Numbered from the stretch's first letter, positions 18,306-26,728 are shown. The stretch: DNA of 64,000 bases from Brevibacillus centrosporus (GCF_003710815.1 NZ_RHHP01000011.1:38376-102375); one strand, 5' to 3'. Program-made: numbers and translations. Notes: a model not told the origin generated them from the letters alone.

Positions 18306-19274
18306 CTATGTGATGTTTCTTGTGAAGTCGTTTCCGTTCTCTTGTATCTCCTTAATAAGGATATTTGTCTTTATTACACATTCTCTTAAAGAAATTACCA
18401 TTCTCCATAATTCATTATCTGTCTTTGCTTTAAAGTTGTGTATTTTATTAAATACAGAAACAATCATAAGTAAAAAATAATAGTTGAGCTCATTGAGATG
18501 ATTTAGTGTACCATATGAAGCAAAAGAACCCATACCGAATAAACCTAGTTTATAGTCCTTATCTTTCTCAAACGGAAATGCATAAGAGCCTAATTGGCAA
18601 CTATAGTATGCACCATGTGAAATACTAGAATAGAAACGATAAGATTCAGATCTAAATTTACAAAAATATTGAACGAGATGACTTGGAAGGCCAAGTTTAG
18701 ATTCCAATTGGCATAATCGTTCATTGAGATGTTTAATTCGAAAGTTGTCACGCCAAACTGAAGTAGATGTTTTTTCATTGATTCCTTCTCTATACTTAAT
18801 CATTTGCTCGTTACTTTCTGAAATAATTAATGCTATTGAAATTAGTTCAAAAAGAGGCCTTAGAATTAACCTAGCGGCAGAATCTAATCCATTTTCAACT
18901 AAAGTAATAACTGAACATGAGTAGTTTGTAATTTGAACAAATAAATTACTAAGAATTTCATTGGGATTAAATTTATTATCACTAGCCCAATCTTCTGGCA
19001 AAGGACCTTTATGTACATCTTGCTGATTAATTGCTAAACTTAGCGCTCCGATGGTTACAATGGATAAATAAGCCAATGAGGATTCTTTATTAAAGTATTT
19101 CGTTATTAAATCCAAACTATTTTTCCTTTGTTCTCGAATAAATGTAAGAGTGTTATCAAGTTCACGCATATTCATATGAAAATCTGATGATGTGTCAGCT
19201 CTTAAATACATTTTATGTTCTTTTAAAGTCTTAGATATCAAAATTCTAATTGTTTTATCATTAATATTCCTCAT
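18306..19274 (-). CDS. hypothetical protein, DUF5677-like
   Basis: The product is 322 residues from the ATG preceded by GGAGGT; an upstream in-frame ATG at 19295 has no RBS. It is mainly helical. The segment VENGLDSAARLILRPLFELISIALII recalls the 'resides near an Arg-Pro-Leu-Phe-Glu' core of DUF5677-type proteins found in defence and cassette regions. There is no signal peptide and no catalytic motif I can name. Base composition is far more AT-rich than the core genes. Function is unknown. Confidence 0.75.
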   Translation of the reverse strand: MRNINDKTIRILISKTLKEHKMYLRADTSSDFHMNMRELDNTLTFIREQRKNSLDLITKYFNKESSLAYLSIVTIGALSLAINQQDVHKGPLPEDWASDNKFNPNEILSNLFVQITNYSCSVITLVENGLDSAARLILRPLFELISIALIISESNEQMIKYREGINEKTSTSVWRDNFRIKHLNERLCQLESKLGLPSHLVQYFCKFRSESYRFYSSISHGAYYSCQLGSYAFPFEKDKDYKLGLFGMGSFASYGTLNHLNELNYYFLLMIVSVFNKIHNFKAKTDNELWRMVISLRECVIKTNILIKEIQENGNDFTRNIT

Positions 19275-19470
19275 GGAGATACCTCCATATGTCATTTTGG
19301 AATGTTGAAAAATAGCATTTGAACGTTCTTGAAAATTTTATTGAGTGGATATCCTTCTTTAACAATTATGGGTAAATTTTGGGGTTCCTATAACCGTGTT
19401 TTATGTAATCAGATCAGCTAATAAAGAATAGACGAAGTAGGGAAACCAAAGAAAAGAATTATTACTACCT

Positions 19471-19518
19471 ATAAAAATTGACCGTCCGACCTGTTACGGT
19501 GAACCGTACCACAAGTGA
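19471..19518 (+). repeat. attachment-site copy C (rlmH tail)
   Basis: Core 19492-19518 reads TGT TAC GGT GAA CCG TAC CAC AAG TGA, encoding CYGEPYHK-stop. EPYHK is the commonest RlmH C-terminus, so this may be the displaced ancestral end. AAAATTGACCGTC precedes it as before copy B; no ACGGTCA arm follows, so it is either the outer boundary or a decayed junction. The stretch 19519-19744 holds no gene I can support. Confidence 0.7.
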
Positions 19519-19744
19519 TGGTAAACACGATGAGGAAAGAAATAGTTTTTGATAGTAGCTATATCAGCAGATTAAAACGATTGTGTTAATTGATGGGTTT
19601 ACTTCTTGTAAGAAGGGTCGTACACTGTACACATTACAACGTACACACTTTACAAACTTGACCACACTTAGAAGGCTTATTCCACTTGTTGAAGATGGAG
19701 TGAGCCTTTTTTGCATGCAGAAAATCTAAGGAGATGGACAGACA

Positions 19745-20225
19745 ATGGCAAAACGTGAACAGGTAGTAGCGGAAGTAGTAGAGGCACAGGTGGTAGAGGA
19801 AACGGTGCGTTCGATCGCCTAGGCACAAGCAGACTATGAACAGCTTATGGATGAGATTCGGGACTATTGCCAACAGGCTAGGGACTTGCGGGAGCAGGCC
19901 GCAGAGTTGAGCCGGTCAGGGCGGACGGATTCGCAGGTAGGGGCAGAAAAGCGGCAGCTATTAGATCAAGCTGAACAACTTGAAATGCTAGCCGATCAGA
20001 AGGACGGATACCCAAGATTGGAAGCACTTCGGTACATTGAAGATTTACAGCGTGATGCATCTGCATTGAGGTGTGTTAGCCCGTCAACAGCAGGAGCTGG
20101 AGGAAGCAAGGGAAGAAGCGGCGGCAATGGTTCAGCGAGCAGATGAACGAGTGCAGGAAACAGAACGGATTCTAGCTTACGAGATGGCGAAGCTGGCAGA
20201 ACTGGAGGGGAACGGAGTTGAATAA
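19745..20225 (+). pseudogene. coiled-coil phage-type protein, broken by a stop and a frameshift
   Basis: The frame starts MAKREQVVAEVVEAQVVEE, meets TAG at 19820-19822, and continues in the same frame as AQADYEQLMDEIRDYCQQA. A frameshift near 20070 then moves it to a frame reading ARQQQELEEAREEAAAMVQRA...LAELEGNGVE, ending at 20225. The whole is one Glu/Gln-rich coiled coil of about 155 residues. Two independent lesions mark it as dead. The neighbours suggest a prophage remnant. Confidence 0.65.
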
Positions 20226-20394
20226 AAAGCTACCTAGAGAACTTGAACCAACGGCAAAACACCTTAGGCGGAAATACGGCACAAAGAAGCCCCATTATCT
20301 GAATGGTCACGAAATAACTGGGGTAAAGGCTGAAGATGAGTTTGTCATTGAGATAGTGGACGAAGACGAAGTAATTGAAATAGTGGGGGATTAG
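20218..20394 (+). CDS. small phage-type protein, unknown function
   Basis: The product is 58 residues from a TTG start that overlaps the end of the previous frame, with GAGGGGAACGGAG as RBS. The N-terminus is basic (NKKLPRELEPTAKHLRRKYGTKK) and the C-terminus strongly acidic (EIVDEDEVIEIVGD). No family is recognised. It is tightly packed between small genes, as in phage modules. Confidence 0.5.
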   Translation: MNKKLPRELEPTAKHLRRKYGTKKPHYLNGHEITGVKAEDEFVIEIVDEDEVIEIVGD

Positions 20395-20398
20395 TCAT

Positions 20399-20551
20399 AT
20401 GGCACAATTAAGCCACGAAGCACTGGAAGCACGCCGCCAGCACGAGAGGGAGTACAGAAGGAAGTGGCGGCAGAAGCCGGAGAACAAACAGAAGGAAAAA
20501 GAGTACAGACGGAGATATTGGGAGCGTAAGGCAAAGGAACTAACGTATTAA
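20399..20551 (+). CDS. small very basic phage-type protein
   Basis: The product is 50 residues, almost all charged helix (ARRQHEREYRRKWRQKPENK). It starts 5 bases after the preceding stop. Small Arg/Lys/Glu-rich proteins of this kind are common near phage packaging genes, but the function is unknown. Confidence 0.5.
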   Translation: MAQLSHEALEARRQHEREYRRKWRQKPENKQKEKEYRRRYWERKAKELTY

Positions 20552-20677
20552 TACGTGCAAACCAACGAGACGGGGGCAAATATACGTTGCGGGGAACTCA
20601 TACCATAATTTACTAACCCCCGAAACAGAAAACACGACACAAACCAATTTTGACGGTTACAGGAGGGAATAACAAAG

Positions 20678-20863
20678 ATGGACGAAATGACAGAACATGA
20701 AAGGTTTCTATGGGAAGAACTAAGTGCAGCAAACGATATGCTTCTACGAAATGCCTTCCTGTTAGAGGACTATATAGACTACATCAATGCAGCAGGACTG
20801 CATGAAGAGTTTGAAGCATTTAGGAAAGTAAAGGCACAGCAAGAAGCAAATGCGAGTAACTGA
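20678..20863 (+). CDS. small acidic protein, phage-type
   Basis: The product is 61 residues (MDEMTEHERFLWEELSAAND...), with a strong RBS (AGGAGGGAATAACAAAG) before the ATG. It is all helix and acidic. It lies in the same orientation as, and just before, the HGGxSTG gene. No function is recognised. Confidence 0.55.
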   Translation: MDEMTEHERFLWEELSAANDMLLRNAFLLEDYIDYINAAGLHEEFEAFRKVKAQQEANASN

Positions 20864-20978
20864 AATGCGGTTAGTTGAAAAGCAACTGATAAACATTGAT
20901 GGATTGAGCGGCTGGGGGTGTAGACCTCCCCCCGGTCGGGGAAACAAACCCCATGACATGAGGTTAGGCGGTGAGAGA

Positions 20979-21479
20979 ATGGAGAAAAAGCTGTGCGGAG
21001 CAAAGACAAGAAGCGGCGGACCATGTAAGAAAGCTGCTCTAGCAAACGGGCGTTGTAGGTTACATGGGGGGAAATCCACTGGACCGAAAGACCCCAGCAA
21101 GCTAAAGGGTAACAAAAACGCATTGAAGCATGGATTGTATGAAGTGATTTGGGCGGATACGTTGACGGATGAAGAAAGGGAACTGTTTAATTTGGCTTCA
21201 ACTGACCCGAAGACACAAGTTGATAATGGGTTGAAGCTTTCGGAAATACGCATACGGCGCATGATGACCCGTATTAAGCAGGAAGAACAAAAAGAAAAGC
21301 CGAACCTTGCGGAAGTACGAGCCATTGAGGAAGCGATAACAAGAGTTGGGATGAACACGGTGAACCTTATAAGGGAGAGCAGTAGGCTATTAGAAATGAA
21401 CAAAAGTAAGAGCGACGGGTCTTTAGATCAATTGGTGGAGATACTTGGCCGAGCAAGGAAGGAACATATACGCAGATAG
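20979..21479 (+). CDS. HGGxSTG-motif protein, phage terminase small subunit-like
   Basis: The product is 166 residues from the ATG after AGGCGGTGAGAG; the frame is open further upstream, but that part looks non-coding. The N-terminus has CGAKTRSGGPCKKAA...GRCRLHGGKSTGPKD, a Cys/His-rich motif, followed by GNKNALKHGLYE. These are the hallmarks of HGGxSTG proteins, which occur next to phage packaging genes and resemble terminase small subunits. The rest is helical. No large terminase follows, so the packaging module is incomplete. The stretch 21480-21751 holds no supported gene. Confidence 0.7.
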   Translation: MEKKLCGAKTRSGGPCKKAALANGRCRLHGGKSTGPKDPSKLKGNKNALKHGLYEVIWADTLTDEERELFNLASTDPKTQVDNGLKLSEIRIRRMMTRIKQEEQKEKPNLAEVRAIEEAITRVGMNTVNLIRESSRLLEMNKSKSDGSLDQLVEILGRARKEHIRR

Positions 21480-21751
21480 CAGAGGGAGCAAACAGGCGAG
21501 GAGGCTTGTTCGTTCCCCCCTTTTAGTTTCTTCATAGGGCGACCGCCAACATAATGCGGATTTTGTACGCTAAGGATCGAAAACCTTACGCTAAGCACTA
21601 TACCAGCGTTCTTGTCTCCAGGGGCAAAAGTATGGAAACAGATGGTAACCACTTTGCGGGGTTGTGACAGCTACGCTGGTTTTGTTAACGCAACAAATCC
21701 ATGTCCGCTAAGGTCTTACCGTACAATTTTCGCATTTGGTTGGTGGTACCC

Positions 21752-21946
21752 CTAAGAGGAACTAACAATTAACATTGTTACAAATACGATTGCAATCAAG
21801 GTTATTCCAAAAGAAATAAGACCGGTTTTTACTAGTTTTTTCTTCTCAGCAACATTCCCTTTCTTATACTGGTTTACTGCTCTGAAAATACACACAACCG
21901 TGAAAGTTAAAGAAAAGATTAGAATTAAATTTGCCAAATATTGCAT
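21752..21946 (-). CDS. small two-span membrane protein, possible immunity protein
   Basis: The product is 64 residues with a perfect RBS (AAGGAGGAGATAAAGAC-ATG). Two hydrophobic spans (about 4-22 and 42-61) flank a basic loop QYKKGNVAEKKKLVK. It lies directly downstream of the secreted-protein remnant on the same strand, with a hairpin between. This order and size fit a bacteriocin immunity protein, but that is inference. Confidence 0.65.
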   Translation of the reverse strand: MQYLANLILIFSLTFTVVCIFRAVNQYKKGNVAEKKKLVKTGLISFGITLIAIVFVTMLIVSSS

Positions 21947-21976
21947 GTCTTTATCTCCTCCTTGTACAGAAAGAAA

Positions 21977-22018
21977 TTTAAAAGTTTCCCCTACATTTTA
22001 ATAGAGGAAACTTTTAAG
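21977..22018 (-). terminator. intercistronic hairpin on the minus strand
   Basis: TTTAAAAGTTTCC pairs with GGAAACTTTTAA. It lies between the minus-strand secreted-protein remnant and the small membrane gene and could limit read-through into the latter. Confidence 0.7.
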
Positions 22019-22037
22019 GTGAATAAGAAAATACTTG

Positions 22038-22525
22038 TTACTGAGGTTCTATATCAAATACATATGCCCATGTCATATCCAAAATTACGCCAGTACTTCT
22101 GCTGTTATTCGCATATAGACGAGAAGACAATAAAGCCCAATAAGATCCAGCCAATCCAGGAGGAACAGCAGGTGCTACACCCCAAATACCTGCTACAATT
22201 GCAACACCTCCAGCTACTGATGCAGCACTAGCAAAATCAGCCGCAAGTTCATCAGTATCGCAGCTATCCAACATTCTGCTATAACCCCACCAATATTCTT
22301 CTACGGAAGTTGTTACGCCACCGCAAGTTGATGCGATGTTAATATCTGATGCAATTCCGGAGTTACTTGGTAGAATTTTCGTAATGTTTAAATTACTAGA
22401 TGCCTTTAAATTTCCTTTTGCTATTTCAGAATTCAGCTGCTGAAGATGTTTTTGTTGGCCATTCAGTAATTCCTTTTTAAAACCATCAGCTTTTGCTTTT
22501 TTAATATCAAATTCAAAAAAGCCGA
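22038..22525 (-). pseudogene. 5'-truncated secreted, bacteriocin-like protein
   Basis: The coding sequence enters from a recombination scar near 22525 without start or signal peptide. The remaining ~160 residues have a charged helix, then STCGGVTTSVEEYWWGYSRMLDSC, a hydrophobic AAVASVAGGVAIVAGIWGV-type stretch, and a C-terminus GVILDMTWAYVFDIEPQ. A Cys pair, a membrane-active helix and an adjacent small membrane protein recall secreted toxins with immunity partners. No named family is claimed. Confidence 0.5.
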
Positions 22526-22546
22526 AAAGGGTGCGAGCCGGAAGGC

Positions 22547-23749
22547 ATGTCATACACGTTGCGGCTAGAGACAAGACCTGAGTATTACTTTCATTTTAAA
22601 GAAGTGCTGGATGCTCTTCGCCGAGTTTCTAGCGGCATTTACTTTGTTAGCTGTGATATTGCCTACGATGTAAAGACTTCAATGGAACATGTGCTGGTAA
22701 TTCCCCTAGATGGACGCCGAAAATTGAGGGAATTCAAAGGTACACGCTATTTCGGGGAGAAGCATCAACGGAAGACGAATGGTCATTGCAAGATATATAA
22801 CAAGCAGTTGGAAATGTTAGAGAATCAAGGCAAAGTGATTGACCACGAATTAACCCGAAGTGAGATCGTGTACAAGCCAGCAAAGAGGATATCGTTAGCA
22901 GAGTTGCTTTATCATCCACCAGAACAGAATGAAGATTACTTTGCAGCGGTGATTACCGACTGGGGCAGCATTCCAAAGAAACGGGCAGAACAGGCTCGTA
23001 TGCTGATGGATAAGGAAGAAAGTAAGCATGTATCGCCATATATACGAAAGAAGATAAAAGAAACCCTTGCTCCCTCGTCTCAAGTGGATTTGAACGAGTT
23101 AGCAAGGGAAGCATGGAAGCCGCTATTAGAAGAACTATGTGGGGTATTGCTTGGGCAGCAGGAACCACAAGTTCAAGAGCGACAGTTACAAATGGCAGTA
23201 ACGAATACAGTATACGATGAACCCAAGGAAGAAAACGACATTAAAAACGAAGGTTGTGCAGATTTTGGAAAATATCGTATACTTCGCAACAATACAGGAG
23301 TACGCAAACGACTAAACCAGCAAAGAATGACTGGTGTATTTGAGTTGAGAAAGAAGACTGATTCCCATTCGATTGTGCCGTCTTCAAGAGCTCGTCAAAA
23401 AAACATCAACTTTTTTTGCTATCCCCTTAAAAAAATCGCCTCTTTTGATATATGTCTATTGCAAGCAAATATCATGAGGGAGGAACAAACAATGAAGAAG
23501 CACCAAGTCAAAGGGCATTATGTAAGGGAAGAGTACTTGAAGCAAAGGATTCAAGCGTTAGATGCTGCAATCGGGCATTTGGTTAGATTCAATACTAATG
23601 TTGGCGGCACAAATCTAAACCTCAGTGAGGTAGCCGATGTTGTGGATCTGTTAGACGAACATAAGGCCAAGGCCGAGCAAGAACTGTACCATGTTAGGCG
23701 CTACATTCTCGAACAACATATGAAGCAGTCTACGAAAAGTGCTGGTTAA
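22547..23749 (+). CDS. replication initiator-like protein, N-terminally truncated
   Basis: The open frame is 400 residues, but only the first ~280 look like one protein. YFGEKHQRKTNGHCKIYNKQLEM resembles the catalytic-Tyr neighbourhood of Rep_trans-type initiators (typically 'YFGSR...RIYDK'). The frame is open upstream of the first ATG to about 22525 with Rep-like sequence, so the true N-terminus was lost at the same scar that truncates the minus-strand secreted gene. From about residue 290 the sequence (RQKNINFFCYPLKKI) looks intergenic and runs in frame into a separate small gene at 23492. A replication role is tentative. Confidence 0.5.
   Translation: MSYTLRLETRPEYYFHFKEVLDALRRVSSGIYFVSCDIAYDVKTSMEHVLVIPLDGRRKLREFKGTRYFGEKHQRKTNGHCKIYNKQLEMLENQGKVIDHELTRSEIVYKPAKRISLAELLYHPPEQNEDYFAAVITDWGSIPKKRAEQARMLMDKEESKHVSPYIRKKIKETLAPSSQVDLNELAREAWKPLLEELCGVLLGQQEPQVQERQLQMAVTNTVYDEPKEENDIKNEGCADFGKYRILRNNTGVRKRLNQQRMTGVFELRKKTDSHSIVPSSRARQKNINFFCYPLKKIASFDICLLQANIMREEQTMKKHQVKGHYVREEYLKQRIQALDAAIGHLVRFNTNVGGTNLNLSEVADVVDLLDEHKAKAEQELYHVRRYILEQHMKQSTKSAG
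23492..23749 (+). CDS. small protein downstream of rep, probably the true gene at this 3' end
   Basis: An internal ATG with the strong RBS GAGGGAGG (spacing 9) starts an 85-residue protein MKKHQVKGHYVREEYLKQRI.... It is helical and charged, with two amphipathic segments. Its reading frame happens to be open to the upstream rep-like frame, but the intervening sequence is atypical, so separate translation is more likely. The function is unknown. Confidence 0.55.
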   Translation: MKKHQVKGHYVREEYLKQRIQALDAAIGHLVRFNTNVGGTNLNLSEVADVVDLLDEHKAKAEQELYHVRRYILEQHMKQSTKSAG

Positions 23750-23760
23750 GGGGTGGCATT

Positions 23761-23871
23761 ATGACTGGTAATCAAATTGTCATGCCATCAGCGGAAGAAG
23801 TAAAGAGAATAGAAGTTGTTAGAGTTCTTGCTGAACTAATCAGGAAGTATGCCTATCAGAAATCAAAATAA
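23761..23871 (+). CDS. very small protein, unknown
   Basis: The product is 36 residues, MTGNQIVMPSAEEVKRIEVV..., helical. It has AAGGGGTGG as RBS and starts 11 bases after the preceding stop, so it looks like the next cistron of the same unit. No family is recognised. Confidence 0.4.
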   Translation: MTGNQIVMPSAEEVKRIEVVRVLAELIRKYAYQKSK

Positions 23872-23946
23872 TGAACTGTTCAGGAATAGGTAGGCGCATT
23901 GGATTTTAGTGCTTACCTGTTTCTGGCAGAAAAGGAGAGGAAAAAC

Positions 23947-24354
23947 GTGGGGAATCAACACAAAGCGGCAATTTATATTAGAGCAAATACTGGTTGTTTG
24001 TTGAGGGAACAAGAAGAGCAAATACGAAGGTTCATTGCTGCAAAGGAACTTTCTGTGTTTGATGTATACCGTGATAGTGGATATTCAGGAAATGACTTCA
24101 ACCGACCGAAAATTCAACGTCTTTTTGCGGATATGAAGGAAGGTAAATTTCAGTATATAGTTGTATGGCGGCTAGATAGGCTTTCAAGAAACAACAAGGA
24201 CATTTTGACATTGATAGATAATGAATTGGAGCCGAGAAAAATAAAACTTCTAATCAGTTCATGCGATATAGAGTCGTCAACACCAGAAGGTAAGATGTTC
24301 GTCGCACTACAAGGAATATTTGCCGAGTATGAACAGGCGATTTCGGGGAGCTAA
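23947..24354 (+). pseudogene. serine recombinase catalytic domain without its catalytic serine
   Basis: The start is the GTG after AAAGGAGAGG. About 135 residues match the resolvase domain of the next gene (FDVYRDSGYSGNDFNRP; VVWRLDRLSRNNKDIL; GKMFVALQGIFAEYE). Alignment by eye shows the neighbour's YIRVSTEEQKNAGC against YIRANTGC here, an in-frame loss of about six codons that removes the nucleophilic Ser. The protein then stops at AEYEQAISGS, before the recombinase and zinc-ribbon domains. It cannot cut DNA as written. Confidence 0.75.
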
Positions 24355-24428
24355 TTTGTGCTGAACGGTAAGTGCATGAGGATTAAGCACTTGCCGTTTT
24401 TCTTATAGACAGAATTGAGGGGTAAATT

Positions 24429-25240
24429 ATGGATAAGGACAATCTAGCAATTTACATTAGAGTCAGTACTGAGGAGCAGAAGAACGCTGGCTGCTCACTA
24501 GAGGCACAAGAAGAAGAACTCCGTCGGTATGTTGCATCAATCGGTCTTACTGTGTTTGATGTTTATTGTGATGGTGGATATTCAGGTAAAGACTTTAACC
24601 GCCCTGAAGTGCAACGTCTTTTTTCTGACATGGCACAAAATAGGTTTCAAGCTATTGTTGTATGGCGACTAGATAGACTTTCAAGAAACAACAAGGACAT
24701 TTTGATATTGATAGATAATGAGTTGCACCCAAGGAATATGCGGCTGTTAGTCAGTACATGCGGAATTGACTCTTCAACAATGGAAGGAAAAATGTTTATC
24801 AGTTTGCAGGGAACATTTGCTGAGTATGAGCGAAATGTAACCATTAATAGAGTGAAGTCAGGAATGAAAAAAAGAGCCAGCAATGGTGAATTTAACGGAG
24901 GAACCATACTAGGCTACGATATAGTCAATAAACAATTGATAGTTAATGAGCAGGAAAGCGAGATAGTTAAAAGGATATTTGAGATGCGAGCAGAAGGCAT
25001 GGGCTATAAAACTATTGTAAACAGTCTTAATTCATATGGTTATAAAACCAAGAGAGGAAACAACTTTGGTATTTGTGCCGTTAGATTGATCTTACACAAT
25101 AAAGAGTACGTGGGAGTGAATACTTGGGGGAAAAAGGAAGACTGGAACCTTAAAAGAAGAAAAGGAACACTTGAAGAAATGCCTGAAAGAAACGGTAAGC
25201 ACCCAGCAATTATTTCAATAGAATTATGGGAGAAAGTCCA
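24429..25240 (+). pseudogene. large serine recombinase, 3'-truncated at a deletion junction
   Basis: The N-terminal resolvase domain is intact: YIRVSTEEQ with the catalytic Ser, YSGKDFNRP and WRLDRLSRN. The recombinase domain follows (NGGTILGYDIVNKQLIVNEQESEIVKRIFEMR; GYGYKTKRG-type linker). The protein should continue through a zinc ribbon and coiled coil to 450-550 residues. Instead, homology ends near HPAIISIELWEKV, and the frame runs 30 more codons through antisense AraC sequence to 25337. This family includes phage integrases and the Ccr recombinases of SCC. The gene is probably inactive. Confidence 0.8.
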
Positions 25241-25679
25241 CTGCATCGTCGCCAGCGTCCAGTACTGCGTGCTTCCACCCGTCCGCCACAGAACCGAACA
25301 TTTCGGACGCCTTGACCGTCGCCCCGGTCAACAATGAGATGTCTCGCTGCCAAAACGGGTAAAAGCCGCCCGCACGAAACTTCACGCCAAGCACACGCCC
25401 CACTCCGCGCAGCTTGCGGACGAACGACTGCTTCGGAATGCCATACAGCAGCGCCCGGCGTCCCAGGTCATCGTGCTCGAAAACCAGATGCACGTTCGGA
25501 TACGACAAGACTGTTTGGGAATAAGGCGTTTCGGGGTGCACATCGAAGTGTATAGTCCAGTAATGCTCGATGAACGGTTCGAGCAACGGACCCGGTTCGA
25601 AACGGGACAACGCAAACTTGTCTCGTCCGGCGGTCGCATGCAAGATGCCGCGCGTCGACGAGCCGTCTTTTTCCTTCAT
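25240..25679 (-). pseudogene. AraC-type regulator N-terminal domain, C-terminal HTH lost
   Basis: About 145 residues, FEPGPLLEPFIEHYWTIHFDV... and VLGVKFRAGGFYPFWQRDIS, match the N-terminal ligand domain (DUF6597-type) of AraC-family regulators. The protein ends at the junction near 25240 before any AraC HTH. GC content jumps sharply at that point. With the truncated recombinase on the other strand, this marks a deletion that fused mobile DNA to chromosomal DNA. It is divergent from the VOC gene. Confidence 0.75.
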
Positions 25680-25834
25680 GCCTGGTCAACCTCCCGGTAA
25701 GTCGGCGATGTCGCCTTTTTACAATACTTAGGAAGTGCGAAACGCCTATAATAAAGAATAGCAGTTGCGATCCGATTTCTCAATTTCGATGAAGTCGCAA
25801 TTGTCAGCTGACTTGACGAATTGGAGGAATAACA

Positions 25835-26356
25835 ATGGACAACCACCAAAACGATGCAGGATCTTTAGGGAAATTCACCAAAAATGGAACGCCAAACGGA
25901 TATACCGCTATTACGCCGTTTATCGTTGTAAACAAACCAGCTGAAGCGATCGCCTTTTACGAAACCGTATTTAACGCAAAGGCGAAAAGCGTAACGGAAT
26001 TTGGCGAAGACGGCAACAAAATGATCGTACATGCAGATATCGATTTCGGCAACGGATATTTGCAACTCGGTGCCGCAAACCCAGCCTATCGACTCGTTTT
26101 ACCAACGGGGGAAGGCAACGCGTGTTATTCGCTTGGGATTTATGTACCCGACGTTGACCGGACCTTTGCCTTGGCCGTAGCCAACGGAGCGACAGTCAGA
26201 GAGCAGGTTGCGAGCTTTGTTTCAGGCGATCGTTACTGCAGCATTCTGGACCCGTTTGGCATCAGATGGTCTATCATGACACGGGTTGAAGATATTTCTG
26301 AGGAAGAAAGCTACCGCAGAGTGGCAGAATGGAGTAAGAGCCAGTACGGGAATTAA
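25835..26356 (+). CDS. VOC (glyoxalase/PhnB-like) superfamily protein
   Basis: The product is 173 residues with GGAGGAATAAC as RBS. It has the two beta-alpha-beta-beta-beta modules of the vicinal oxygen chelate fold: ITPFIVVNKPAEAIAFYETVFNAK opens the first, GIYVPDVDRTFALAVANGATVREQV and RYCSILDPFGIRWSIMT the second. PhnB-type members often lack the full metal triad, and the ligand is unknown. It diverges from the AraC fragment, so it was probably controlled by that regulator. Confidence 0.88.
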   Translation: MDNHQNDAGSLGKFTKNGTPNGYTAITPFIVVNKPAEAIAFYETVFNAKAKSVTEFGEDGNKMIVHADIDFGNGYLQLGAANPAYRLVLPTGEGNACYSLGIYVPDVDRTFALAVANGATVREQVASFVSGDRYCSILDPFGIRWSIMTRVEDISEEESYRRVAEWSKSQYGN

Positions 26357-26597
26357 CGGCTAGGCTTCAAGAAGATGCAGGCGAACACTCGCCACATTGT
26401 AAAAGTATGCGACCGGCGGGATTGAGACGGCGGGAGCCGTTTCGCTCCCAATGCTTCTTCGACCCGTACTTCCGACTATAAGTACGGAGGCGTATTTCAT
26501 CCAATGTTTTACAACAATATAAAGCATTCCACACATGTGGAGTGCCTAATATTGATGGTACGAAATGAGATGTGACAGTACTGCTCAAATCTAAAGT

Positions 26598-26632
26598 AAA
26601 GGAGACCTTGCATATAGCGAGGTCTCCTTTTC
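26598..26632. terminator. bidirectional terminator between the VOC and TIR genes
   Basis: AAAGGAGACCT / AGGTCTCCTTT, an 11-bp stem with T tracts on both sides (the pairing leaves a short GCATATAGCG-type loop). It serves the convergent VOC and TIR genes. The rest of the 26357-26728 gap holds no gene. Confidence 0.85.
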
Positions 26633-26728
26633 TAACCCTTGTACAACGGCGTCTGCCAAGTAAGCGTGAAACAACAAAGCATCCTAACAGTCCCAACTGA
26701 ACAGCAAACTTTGGTAGATTAATAGAGC

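Larger units (their letters stand above)
18134..19518. mobile_element. putative SCC-like cassette 2 (single DUF5677-like gene)
   Basis: The segment is 1.4 kb between rlmH-tail copies B and C. Its left arm ACGGTCA (18143-18149) and right arm TGACCGT (19479-19485) mirror those of cassette 1. It carries one minus-strand gene and no recombinase. The call rests on the boundaries. Confidence 0.55.
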
